64,000 nt of DNA from Macropodus opercularis (lineage: Eukaryota; Chordata; Actinopteri; Anabantiformes; Osphronemidae). Positions 22,527 through 33,233 of this stretch are shown here, piece after piece (the first letter of the stretch is position 1; each line of letters begins with the position of its first letter). Location: positions 15,348,501 to 15,412,500 of the forward strand of contig CM061090.1 in assembly GCA_030770545.1 (NCBI GenBank). Direction: 5' to 3'. Both the position numbers and the translations under genes were made by a program. The notes under the pieces are model-generated. The model ran no database searches, was not told the origin of the DNA, and saw only the letters and a list, made by a program, of their open reading frames with translations.

Positions 22527-22746
22527 CGTTACTATTTGTGTGTGGCAGACTTTTCCGCTGTCTCAGCTCCTTGGCGGTGTCTGTCTGTCGCCAAGGGGCC
22601 CCCGCCCTGGCCCCGAATCAGCTGCCGAGCTGTGTCCATTCAGCACTTCCCCTTGCTGCTGGTAAATTAGTCCCAGCAATATGCCACACCGCTCCTCACA
22701 CCCCTCTCTCCTGTGCGCTATTGTTCATGCCCTTGAGGAAAGTAAC

Positions 22747-22786
22747 TGTGTGTGTGTATGTATGTATATATATATATGTGTGTGTG
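22747..22786. repeat. Compound (TG)/(TATG)/(TA) microsatellite
   Basis: TG units pass into TATG, then about six TA units, then TG again. Such symmetric compound repeats usually arise by point mutation inside a TG run. Confidence 0.93.
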
Positions 22787-22899
22787 CTTATGGGCATCAA
22801 TGTGGGCATGTGCATTTAACTGCTACATGTTGTTGTTAACGAGTTGAAGGTAACTAGAAGTTCATTTATTGTATTCTTAGTTTTATGGACATAAGCCAA

Positions 22900-23060
22900 A
22901 TTACTGAAATGTATTATGATTCCATCTATTGGAATTTATAGGTCCCATCGGGGCCTTTTGTCATCATCACAGCAATTATCTTGTGCTCTAAAAAGCAAGC
23001 ACCGGAGACTGGATGACTTCCGAATCTGCTCCAGCAGTTGCTTTTGTTGGACACTGTTGG
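22900..23060. promoter_or_regulatory. Candidate conserved non-coding element
   Basis: Repeat-free block with CATCACAGCAATTATC, ATTGGAATTTATAGG and GAATCTGCTCC words. No frame. Enhancer-like texture only. Confidence 0.3.
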
Positions 23061-24479
23061 TGATATTTACTGTATCAAGGAAGCGCTAATCTTTCGTCTT
23101 CAGAAAAGTGGTGGTTTTATGACTCACTGTTTATCAGGGTGATTTGGTTCACATCATTTCCAAGGAGACGTGTGTGTTTTCCCCTTGTAGGTGATGAACC
23201 AAACAGCTCCTCTGGTTCTCGCTGTAACAAGCCTGCTTAACGCGACCTCAGACAGCGGCGGCGCATTGTGAGCATGGCTGTATGCTGCACACGCTCCCTT
23301 AATTAATCGCTTAACTAAATTAACCGGAGAACTCAAAAAACAGTAAACAAGACCACACAAAACGATCCGTGGCATCAACCGGCCCGACACCGAGGCCTGT
23401 TCCACGGCATCAGTCACTGCACACTGAAACCAGAAAGACAGAGCGAACACACACACGCTGCTACTTTTGAACACAGCGTCTAATACGGCAAATTCTTGAT
23501 GTTGGACTAAATTCACAATTATCTTACGGATTTGTCAAAAGGAACAAAACTACAACCTTTACTGCCACAGTATTGGGGCTGTGGCATTTCGAAATGCTAC
23601 AGCTCAGAAATATTAATGCTCCCGTTCGCCGCCACACAATAATGTTTTCATTCTTAACACAGAGAAGCTGAACATCTGTGTGAAGTCCGAACGGTACAAA
23701 TGAAGATATGGAGATTCAAAGAGGTCCACGTGGCCGACTGTTACGGTACAGGCTCACCCAGTGGGTGGTGGAATTAATGAGGGTACCGACTCCCAGCGCG
23801 CACAGGGGGGTGAGGACCTCACGTCTGACGTGCCGCCTCCAGGACTCGACCATCCATACCATCCTAACCCCCTGTGGACTGGACAGACTGCATGGATTCT
23901 GTGATCCACGGCTCAAACTGCTGATGTGGACCTGAGGTACACATCCAGCTGTATTCAAGGGTTTCATTCCCCACAGCTGGACCCTTCAGCTTTGTAGCTC
24001 TCATGGGCAGCTGCGTTAGATTTACAGACCCAGTACGACTGCGTACATGTCGATTCCGTGCGGCTTTAAATTTCCTTTTAATTTTGAGTCTGAAGACAAC
24101 ATAGTCAGCGTGTGCTCTTGTGCAGTCTCCCTATAAACCCTCTTGATCAGCACATGGGAACACTGATATCCATATCACTGTTCCCAGTCCCTGCACCGTC
24201 AGCGAGGGGGATCTTTCCTTAAGTCATGGATGTAAAACTGATACATGAAATCTAGCGATGGTGAAATCTAAAACTTTCAGCTTTCAAGTCGAGGCTTTAA
24301 AACATAAATGTAGCCTCTCCACAAACTGCTGAGTGTCTGAGTGTTGAGCTATTGATAGATCCTCTGGATCAATTGCCCCAAAGTCCAACCTCTGCGTAAT
24401 CAGACAAAAGAAGCCAGAGCGAGATGGTAATTTTCTATTGACGAGGAGACGCTGGGGCATGGAGGCACGTAACATCTGA
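23061..24479. other. Non-coding block, nothing firmly recognised
   Basis: CpG-containing sequence at 23205-23275 and 23370-23400. The stretch at 23940-23990 has a B-box-like phrase but no matching A box, so no SINE is called. The frames of 75-120 codons are unrecognised. Confidence 0.45.
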
Positions 24480-24990
24480 GATCAGAGAGGGCACCCAATT
24501 TCTGGCAAGAACAAAAGGTGACAAAATGGCGCTGTTGGCGGAACTGCAATGTAATTTAGCTCACGGCAGACCTTTCTGTGCCGCCTTAGGTCACATACAG
24601 GCAGCTTTTCCTAGATCCAGTCTCCAATCCACAAACTCTCCAACACACGGTTAAGCCATGAATATTGGAATTCAAAGGGCAGGCGTAGGAACTCGTAGTT
24701 GACGTGGAACAACCTGGCTCCGGTTGCCATCGTCTGGGGAAATGGGATTTTTTTGTGGGTCTTTCCTAGTCGGATTGAGTTTTGCATATCTCAGATGCTT
24801 TCACCTCTTTTCTGAGTTCCTGAAACACTGTTGTCTCAAATCTCATTTTATTCATATGCTGGAAAGCACCTGGCCAAGTTAATGCCATTTATCAGGACCT
24901 CAGGAATATCAAATGCTTTCTGTCAGGGGTCGTTTGCATATGCTCTTGGTCTTTCTGGCACGAATGGTCTCCACTGATAAATGTAGGAAT
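24480..24990. promoter_or_regulatory. Candidate CNE cluster
   Basis: A long repeat-free region with GCAATGTAATTTAGC, CCATGAATATTGG, TTTATTCATATGCTGG, GTTAATGCCATTTATC and GTTTGCATATGC words. It may be two elements (24480-24720 and 24770-24990). No coding potential recognised. Confidence 0.33.
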
Positions 24991-25168
24991 ATTAAGGGCG
25001 GGTGCCGCATGCTAAAGAAGATGATGCAGTACAAACCCGGCAGATGAGACCAGACTATGTCCCTGCTTCATTTGGGTTCTGTACTTAAGCCAGTGACCAG
25101 TTTCAAAAACACTAACTGGCCATATTTTCCAGAGTTGAGGCCTCGTTAGAGCTGACGTGTCATGTAAA

Positions 25169-25196
25169 ATTTGACAGATCGGCATTTGACAGATCG
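25169..25196 (+). repeat. Tandem 13-bp duplication with TGACAG sites
   Basis: ATTTGACAGATCG occurs at 25169-25181 and again at 25184-25196, a 15-base period. Each copy carries TGACAG, the core recognised by Meis/Prep and TGIF TALE homeodomain factors. Spacing of one and a half helical turns puts the cores on opposite faces. Confidence 0.7.
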
Positions 25197-26385
25197 TAGT
25201 CTGACTGTGTGGAAGCAGTGAAGACGGTGAATTGAAGACTGAGAGGCCCAGTCCAGACAAGCCAGCTTATTATTAGAACCTGCTTCCTTCATGCTGGGTT
25301 GCCGCTCCCACCTACTTTCAATGATCCCCCGCTTTGTTTGTACATGCAAGTGGCCGTTTCGTGCCACAGTCCTGTCACTTCAGGCCTCTTTGTTTGAGTT
25401 TAATATTTGAATGTGTGGCTTTAAGGAGCTGTAGGAAGACGCCTTCCGACAAACAGTGTGTGTGTTTGTGTCTGTGTGTGTGTGTGGGGGGGGGGGTTGT
25501 GAAGAAGAAAAGGATTTAGTGCAAATGCTGAAACTAAAAATGGATGATGTGTGAGAAGGAAAAGGACGACAGGTGACTCACGACTTCAACTTCCCCTCTC
25601 AACACCACCGGAGCCTCGTGGATTTGATCGATAGCCATGAACCAGTGAGCACAGGAACAAGATTGTTGCCTTAAACCCAAATCTCACTTTTTCTAAGGTG
25701 CCACAAACACTGTTGACTTTACCAACATTAAATATTCATCTGCTGCTTCACCAACTAGATGATAAACCTGCCGTGTGACTGCGATCTTGCAGCGGAGGCA
25801 GAACGTCTGCAACACACATTTGCGGGGGTTTGATGAGAGCAATAACAATGCATGCAGGACTGCTGCTTCGCCAGGCACAACAGACGCTGCAGATTGCTCC
25901 GTGCCATATATTTTATTTCTAATCATGCAAAGCCCCGAGTCTAACGACCAAAACAAAATGCTACATCAACGATAATGATAATGGCGCCCGTGATTAAGAA
26001 AGCAAAGCACTAGTAAAAGTGTAGAAGAGTTTTGCGGTGACAGGAACCGCATTTACGGTCCATATGGTAGCCTGTTGAACCCCATAACTCACATCAGCGC
26101 AGGGCAGAGAGAGATCTGGGAGAAGAACTAAACAAGCAAACAGGAATCCAGACAAAAAGTTTGAACAAGTACAGCGATATAAATCAGTGAAAGCGCACCC
26201 GTGGCCAGTCGTATATGAATCATAGACGTAGTACTTGGTAGTAAAAGCCGCAGTGCAATCAGTGAGTAATTACAGTTCTTCACTTGCAATTTCGACACTG
26301 ACACTACACACAAACACTAAAATAGTATGTCGCAAATTAGAGGTGGCGATAATCTTTGTGGCAACGTGCCGAGGAGCAGACAAGC
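25197..26385. other. Non-coding block with GT/G-run repeat
   Basis: An imperfect GT repeat runs into an 11-base G run at 25456-25496. Otherwise no gene, RNA gene or interspersed repeat is recognised. Confidence 0.6.
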
Positions 26386-26399
26386 AGGGCAGATGGCAG
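26386..26399 (+). promoter_or_regulatory. CTCF-like motif, plus strand
   Basis: The core AGATGGCAG preceded by C and G matches 11 of 14 positions of the CTCF consensus CCASYAGRKGGCRS; the first three positions fail. Orientation is plus, convergent with the minus-strand motifs near 60.5-61.6 kb. Confidence 0.33.
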
Positions 26400-26687
26400 C
26401 GGCTTCTTCAGTGGCCTGTTCAGCGACGCACCAAGTGGCTTTGCCAGAGCAATATCAGCCTGCATCCCACATGACCAATTATCAGGGTTTCACCTTGGGC
26501 TGGTGATGCTAGAGATGGCGCTGAAGTGGGGAGGGGGCGGCGGAGACGGCAGAGCACCTGTTACTGAAGCTGAACGCGTTCTCTCTGCTGTTGGTCGCTT
26601 TAAAGGGTGTTTCCGTTGTTTTGCTGACTGGGGTTTAACAGAGGCTCCGACAGCGAGCAGATAAATGCACTATGAATGCGGGGAGAT

Positions 26688-26760
26688 GCTTAGAGATTGT
26701 TGGTTAGGGGGGTGATCAGTAGATGCTCAGCCTTCGATTCCCAGGGGAATCAACCTGCTT
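26688..26760 (+). mobile_element. tRNA-derived SINE head or tRNA-like remnant
   Basis: An A-box-like phrase ending TTGGTTAG (about 26694-26706) is followed 37 bases on by a B-box-like CCTTCGATTCC (26731-26741). That order and spacing are those of RNA polymerase III internal promoters. No acceptor stem pairs, so it is not a functional tRNA gene. The SINE body could not be traced. Confidence 0.42.
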
Positions 26761-27802
26761 TGAAATTTGTCAATTACCTCTTTTGTGTTCATTGTCCAAC
26801 GCGCCGCACAAAGCCAATTTCTGGCTGCGCTCAGCTGGGAATCCCGTCTTCAAAAGGCAAAACTGTGTTTTCTGGCTTTGAAAACCTGGCCGCAGATGAG
26901 GTGAATGATCCTGCTGTGGTCGAGTCCCAGGTGAGGAAGCGAGTGCGAAATGCCGGCGTCATTTGACTGAGAGTAACGAAAGCCAATCAGAGTAGCGTGG
27001 GACAAGAAATATGTAGTGTCAACCATAAATCCATTACCTGCATTCACCACTTTCTTTTCAGCCACCATTTGATATGTTTTTATCATGATCCCAATACTAG
27101 GTGATGCGAAATGTCATATATTGAGCCATTAATACGAATGTGGCCAACCACTGAAATCGCTTACTCATACTCACAGTAACTAGTTCATTCATTCTTTACT
27201 TTTAGCCATTGAATCACGTGTTTCTTACTTTTAAGCGACATCTACTGTTCAAACTTTAGTTTCATATTTTAATCACAAAGGGCAAACATTTCCAATATGT
27301 ATTGACAGCTTTACATAATTAAGTTTATTCAGTTTAGTTCATGTTTAGTTTTATCAAATCACCCAGTGTTTGGTCTATGAGTTACTGTATGTACTTCCTA
27401 ATCATGTTATGTACCTGATGTAGTGTATTTCTTGCTGTACGCTCAGCTCCTGTACTGCACCTGAGGGGACTGTTTACGCACACTTGATCACACCCTGGGT
27501 ATTTTTAGGTAATAATTAAAAAGCAGGAAACATTTGATGCTTCGAACTGAAGAATCTGTTGCTGAACTCATGCGTCAGCCAGCAGGAGGATGACTAGTAA
27601 GACTTTCCTTCCTAACTTAGCTTCCAGGTTGATGTCTGACACCACTGTCACTGCTCCACCTGGCTTGAGCGTCTGCTGTCACCTTTGGGAAGCGAGTTGA
27701 GCTTTTGCCAGTGTGTCGATCAGCCAAACTGTTGTTAGGCCAGAGAGGAGTTGCGCGCTGCCAACTTTACGTGGCTGCCAAGGCGACTTTGTATGCAAGA
27801 AT
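26761..27802. other. Non-coding block, nothing recognised
   Basis: AT-rich from about 27100 to 27440, with no gene or repeat family seen. Confidence 0.5.
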
Positions 27803-27885
27803 CTCCTTCGCCTCGTCCGCTCCTGCTCCGCCTCCCTCTTTCTCTCTCTTCTCACCTCCCTCCATCCTCCTCGCCACCTGTCCCG
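27803..27885 (+). repeat. Polypyrimidine-rich tract
   Basis: C/T-dominated sequence over about 80 bases with few purines, giving long Ser/Leu/Pro frames on the plus strand and an Arg/Glu-rich frame on the minus strand (27679-28104). Those frames follow from composition. Confidence 0.6.
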
Positions 27886-29605
27886 CATCCGCTGAGACTG
27901 CGTGTGAAGTTTCTCACTTTTGTCACCAAGACAAGGGACTGTGACTGTGTGCAACTTGTGTGCATGTGATGAAGGCCGGTGCCAGAGACTTGTGGGGTCT
28001 TCAAGCTTGCCGGACCTCCCATTTCCCCCAACAGTCACCCTGTCGCTACGCTGAAGTGGGGTCCATCTGCTGAGTGCCTGTGCGTCAGCCTTCCCAGCCC
28101 ACACAAGGACCCCTCGCTATGCCACAAGTTCATCTAGAGTACAAACCAAATGGAGCACATCTTGCGTTAGACAGATGGACTTCCTTAGTTTAAAAAATAA
28201 TAGGTTACAACTCACTGGAGCTGCTACGTGATTTGGCTGAAGTGTCCCTGTTAATGACTATTATGTGTCGAGTACACGTGCAGCTTTTTGCCGCCCTGAC
28301 CTTTAAACTGCACAGAAGACATAACAAAAACGACCCACGCACACGCACGTGAGTTGTGAAAGGACAGACGGCGTTTAGTCAGCATTTGAGGTTTAGTCAT
28401 CGGTCTCAGCTAAAGGTGGCGTTTCATTCACACAGTGTGACCGAGAAGCAGCAAGTGTTAGGCTTGAGGTGGAGAAAGACAAGGGAAGACCAGCATCTGA
28501 ACAGCATTAACTCTTTGTACGTTGTTATTCAGTGCACAGTTTATTCTCCTGTGTCTGCTGGAGCAGCCAGGGGGGAGATAACCACAAGTTATGTGACTGG
28601 GCTTTTGATGAGCCTCAGTCTCATCCGCGAGTCGACTGTTTGCTGTGAGTTCACTGAGGCCTGGAAAAAGGAAGAAAATATGCTCCTCTACAAAAGCGCA
28701 TAAGGCCGTAGAAAAGGAAGGAAACACCGAACAAGGACTCAGCATACAACACACACAATTTAAATAATTAACTACCAACGCTCTGAACAGACGCACAACA
28801 ATCACGGCTCAGCTCTGCTCCAGTCTGCACGACTTCTTCTGAGGTATCGATTATTGCAGGAATGAATAAGCATATCTAGGAGCATTTAGAAATAATAAAA
28901 GAAACGTCGGATCTTCCTCTGCCTCACTTACGCATTTTTCATTACAAACTTTAAGTCCAAGCTCTTTTGAGGAGATTTTATAAAATACCTCTGCCTTTAT
29001 TGCAACCTCATGTGTGGAACATATGGATCAAATGCAACAGGTCAACGCTGAGAGGATTGTCTGCACTATTGGCACCTCTTCACATTAAGATAAGACACAT
29101 GTACAGTATGTTGCATTCTCCTGCCAAATCGTATTGAAAATGGCTGCATTGTGTAGAGACTTCACTAAAGTGTTAATTGCGGCTCTCAGCTACTGTATGA
29201 ATGTGCATGAAATACCTGCTCTATTTAGGAGAGTGAAGAGGTACGTTTGAGCGCTAATTCACAGATGTCTCAGGTTATGACACCCAGTCATTATGGCCGT
29301 TGCCTCCGTGCTGCGCCTCGGCTCATCCTGGCTCTAAATTTAAAGCGGATGACAGGAAGCGACAAACTCTGCTCCAGCTTTTAAAGCATTATGCAGAAAT
29401 GTATCCCAATGCAGCATTTGCACTGGAGGTGTACGACAGGCCTGCAGTGCAGCGATTTATTGTTTGGAAGATTTACTTAGCTCTGAATAATGAACCCAGG
29501 AAAGTAGAAACACCTCTATAAGCTAAAAGTCAGGTGCGTTTCTGTGTTGTTTGCACGTTCTACAAGCTTTTTCTCCACCTGAGGTCTGTGGACGCGCAGT
29601 CGGCT
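27886..29605. other. Non-coding block, weak CNE-like patches
   Basis: Two repeat-free patches with homeodomain-type words lie at 28845-29060 and 29150-29250. No frame is recognisable. The rest is plain. Confidence 0.4.
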
Positions 29606-29783
29606 TAATTGGTGACTCTACGTTGCCACGGGTGTGAATGTGAGTGTGAATAGCTGTTGGCTCGTTGACGGACTAGCGACCTGTCCAGGACGAACCCTGC
29701 CTCTCACCCGGGGACAGCTGGGATCGGCTCCAGCACCCTGTGACCTTCAGGAGGAGAAGCAGCTGACGGGTGGACGGATGAAT
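29606..29783 (+). mobile_element. L2-clade (Maui-like) LINE 3' tail
   Basis: The order of phrases AATTGGTGACTCTA, GTGTGAATGTGAGTGTGAAT, GCGACCTGTCCAGGACG, GGGACAGCTGGGAT, GGCTCCAGCACCC and a terminal GGACGGATGAAT is that of the 3' end of L2/Maui-type LINEs, one of the commonest repeat tails in percomorph genomes. The copy is moderately diverged. No reverse-transcriptase coding remains upstream. Confidence 0.75.
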
Positions 29784-29869
29784 AACTTCAATGCTGCGCT
29801 GTTTTGCAAACTGTATATTCAGTTTTAATCAAATCCAAACTTTCTTTGTTTTCTGCGCGCTGTTTTTGT
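29784..29869. other. Spacer, nothing recognised
   Basis: Short AT-rich interval after the LINE tail. Confidence 0.4.
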
Positions 29870-30060
29870 CTCTTAAATTGTGAGTCTATGTTACAACAAT
29901 GAAGATTAGAGTTAATTGGAAGCCTTTTATTAATCATGCTCAGTTCCATATCAGTCTCCAGGGAGAGACATGTGAGGATCTCTGCCTTTTTGTTCCGTGC
30001 CATATCTATTCACTCGCGGTTATGAGCGGCATTTGTTTAGCTCGATCTGGTCTACAATGG
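29870..30060. promoter_or_regulatory. Candidate conserved non-coding element
   Basis: The block contains GTTACAACAATGAAG, AGAGTTAATTGG and TTTTATTAATCATGC in repeat-free DNA. These are SOX- and homeodomain-type words. Texture only. Confidence 0.33.
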
Positions 30061-30425
30061 GGGTAACGTGAAGATGGGGATGCATGCTCGACTGGAGGGA
30101 TTTGCAAAGCAGGACCTGTCAATTTTGATTAGCGCTGCGGCTGTGCAGGCGTAGGCGGACAAAGAGGCTGGAGACTCAGGGGAGTCGGTTTCTTTACGTC
30201 TCTAAGCCGTCTTGGGAGAGATCCTTTGAAACATGCTTATGGAGCACTTACTGTATTTCTTTATTTCAGTGCGCACCCATGTCAACGATCAATTTTCCAG
30301 TTAAATCCAATTCGTCAGAATTTGTGTGTGTCTGTTGAAAAAGTAACAAATGCTCACATACAAGAAGAGCAGTATTGAGCAAGTGAGCGCGTTCTATTGT
30401 GATTATTGTGCACAGTAGCCAGAAA
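30061..30425. other. Non-coding block, nothing recognised
   Basis: Plain sequence with no gene, repeat or strong site. Confidence 0.5.
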
Positions 30426-30439
30426 AAGCCCTCTGGTGA
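30426..30439 (-). promoter_or_regulatory. CTCF-like motif, minus strand
   Basis: On the minus strand TCACCAGAGGGC fits the CTCF core at 11 of 14 positions; the terminal positions fail. A single motif of this strength is only a candidate. Confidence 0.3.
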
Positions 30440-32219
30440 CAAACAAACGCCACATTCCTTCTCTGTTACACTTCTGTTATAGTCTCTAATAACCTTGAAG
30501 TATTTTCTGGTACAAAGATGCAATTATGTGGAAAATGTATTGCGGGCTCTTACTGCAAGCTGGGTGACTTAGGAGAAGAAATGGTCAGAACTAACGCAGG
30601 CCGATCTCCAGTCCCTTCAAGTGCACCTATTAAGTTTGAAGTATTGACAGTGAAATGACTGGAATCCCTGCAGTGATCGTATAAATAAGCTTCAGTCTGT
30701 GGGACAACAGCTGAATAGCTTCGAGATTTATTGACAGGTTCGAAAATGGGGGAGTTGGAGAGTTTTGGAAGACAGATTCTTAACCTTATGTGTTACAGCT
30801 TGCGGTGAACAACACGTGGGTGTAATCTGTGGATGGAGCCGCTTAAAGGACACCAGGGACAGAGCGGCTTTCTGGTAAAGGGTACTTCACTGATTTTCAG
30901 TTTAGATTCCTGTGATTGTGTGAAGTGTGAAGAGCACGTTAAAGTAAATGCGATTGAAGTTTCTAAGAAATCTGCCTGTGCCATGGACGCAGGCGCAGGA
31001 GTTTTAAAGCATGTTAAAGAAACGAGGTCATGACATCAGAGCTGAAACGACATGAGTCACGATCGGAGCCAGAGTAATGGTTTGCAGGTTGTTGATTTTC
31101 CCGTCCGCATTTATTCATTTGACAGAACGTCACATGCAGATTAGCTGCTAAGGCAACATTTGAAAATACATTTTCATCATCGCATAGAAAAAATAATAAA
31201 TACGTTTAAAAGCTACAGTATATGAAAGCTTCCCTTTAATGAAATACATGCATAAAAGGTGGAGGATGTAGTCAAATACTTTCCCAGGTACTTTACATTA
31301 GCACAAAATCGTACCAGTCTGCGTCACATTGTTGTATAAAAATGGTTTTTAACTATTAACATATTATACTGACGGTGGTAACTATAGAAGCCATGTAAAT
31401 ACTGCAATGGTTGAGTGAAAGTATTCGTTATAAGAGAGGAAAATAACAAAGAATCCGGAGACTTTTACTGGCATGTAACAAAAGCACCACTTTTTCTTCT
31501 GTGCAGTCCGTCTCCTCCTTCACATGCACGAATATATAATGAATTAATAAAAAGCTGGCAGGGAGACAAAACCTATTTTTCTTAAATGAAGCCCCTGGAG
31601 ACAGTGTTATGACTGGCAGCTTGTTGGAAAATGTCTCACACTTGTGGTTAATGAACTGTGAGATGCTGATCAGTGCCCAGTTGCATAGAATATATCATTT
31701 TACCTTCCTTGAACCTTCCTAGGGCGTTTTGTTTTCCCTTCCCTAGGGAATCTTTTATGGGTGTCTTGTTCGGTTTCGGATATATAATTCTTAGCTAGTA
31801 GATTTTTTCTTTCTTTTTTTACTTTCTTATATATACATGTTATCTTTCACGATAATTTTGGCCGTAAGACTTCATCTGAGTTACTATGGAAACTGCCTCC
31901 AATTGTAAACGGTTGTCAGGCACGTAGTAAATATTACGAGCATTTTGGAGCAGCTTAATAACTCACACTCACCACACGCATGACTTGTTTGACTGATGAG
32001 CAGAAGTTGATTGTAGTCTATGCTTAATTAATTGACTTCATATAAGGACAATTTAAGGAGGGATATTAGTTTCTTTTGTAAAGACAATTCTACTTTTAAC
32101 TCAGGTAATGAGTTTGTGGACCCCTGCCACCAGCTGTTCGTCTCCGGTCTACAAAAGAGTTTCGTCAGGGTTCCCAAGGTAATCCGACTTAGTTAAAATA
32201 CTGGAGACTTTGATTATGG
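30440..32219. other. Non-coding block, nothing recognised
   Basis: AT-rich in 31130-31400 and 31690-32100. No frame above about 66 codons and no interspersed repeat recognised. Confidence 0.55.
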
Positions 32220-32450
32220 AGAACAAAAAGGGAAAGGGACAGGTTGGGGGGCATCATTGTTGCATGGTTCGCCTTCAATTAGATTTAGCTGTAATTGAAC
32301 CCCTGGGGAAGCAGTGATCGTCACAATAAAGTGCGGCATTACCTCAAACTGGATTTAGTGGCAACATGATCCTCCACTGCTCTAGGTGAGACATTTAATT
32401 AAGTCCCGTTGCTTTTGCAGAGCAGCTATATAACTGAATTAACAGTGCGG
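32220..32450. promoter_or_regulatory. Candidate conserved non-coding element
   Basis: TTCAATTAGATTTAGC, GCTGTAATTGAACC, CATTTAATTAAGTCC and ACTGAATTAACAG type words occur across 230 repeat-free bases, with a balanced GC content between them. One of the stronger enhancer-like textures here. Confidence 0.38.
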
Positions 32451-32557
32451 AGACCCACCGGGCATGTGTTCACTCGCTGCATTCGGTGTCCTCGTATACA
32501 GTACAGTACTGTCGAACTCCACAGAGCAATAACAACAATGGGATCTGCAAGCACTTG

Positions 32558-32652
32558 TCAGCGTGTTGGCCCTGAGATGGACATACCCTGTCCAGCACCC
32601 AGGGACAGCTGGGAATGGCCTTTACTAGGAACAGTTGATGGGTGGACAGTTT
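32558..32652 (+). mobile_element. Diverged L2-clade (Maui-like) LINE tail
   Basis: A shorter and older copy of the same tail as at 29606: TGTTGGCCCTGAGATGGAC, CCTGTCCAG, GGGACAGCTGGGAATGGC and GATGGGTGGAC occur in the expected order, with deletions between them. No coding sequence. Confidence 0.6.
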
Positions 32653-33215
32653 CCCTTTCAACTCCTTCTTTTCTTTATGCAATTGTGTCTTAAGTGTGTT
32701 TCTTTTTTTTTCTTTCGTTAGAACAATTCAAAGAAAAATAAATGTCAAATCAACATAATTACCTTCATCTTTTGCCACTTAAATGAAAACGGGGCGTTTA
32801 TCTTTAATCCGTCATGTATATCAGCTTCCACAGAGGTTTTACTGAGGGAAAGGAAATTCTAATTCTTATTTGAATAAAATCAAAGAAACGCTGAAAAAGA
32901 AAATGCCAGGCACAAAGAAGAAACCTTTGTTTCTAAATAAATACCAACTAAAGGTTTACCTCCACAGTAAGACGAGCGTCATCACTTATTCACGCAAGTC
33001 TTCGCCAAAACGACGCCGTGTATCCTTCTATTTGCGTCTAAGACAGGTGTTGAAACGGGGGATGTCTAGAATAACCTGTAGTTTAAGGACGGGGAGAAGT
33101 AGGAGCCTCCCTCTCACTCATCACACACAAAACCTGGTCACTGAACAGAAAGACACAAAACGGCAAATGTGTGGGGAAAAAAATGGAAAGAACCAGCAGT
33201 AGCTGATATAATCAC
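32653..33215. other. Non-coding block, nothing recognised
   Basis: AT-rich with T-runs near 32705. The 110-codon frame at 32870-33202 is Lys/Arg-rich because of A-rich DNA and is not recognisable. Confidence 0.5.
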
Positions 33216-33233
33216 AGAGAGAGAGAGAGAGAG
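33216..33233. repeat. (AG)9 dinucleotide microsatellite
   Basis: Nine AG units. Confidence 0.93.

Noticed and set aside
23940..23990. B-box-like phrase GGTTTCATTCCCC
   Set aside because: No matching A box or SINE body around it.
26688..26760. Functional tRNA gene
   Set aside because: A- and B-box-like phrases are present, but no acceptor stem pairs, so only a SINE/tRNA-derived remnant is called.
27679..28104. 141-codon minus-strand Arg/Glu-rich frame
   Set aside because: The charged composition follows from the pyrimidine-rich plus strand; no domain is visible.
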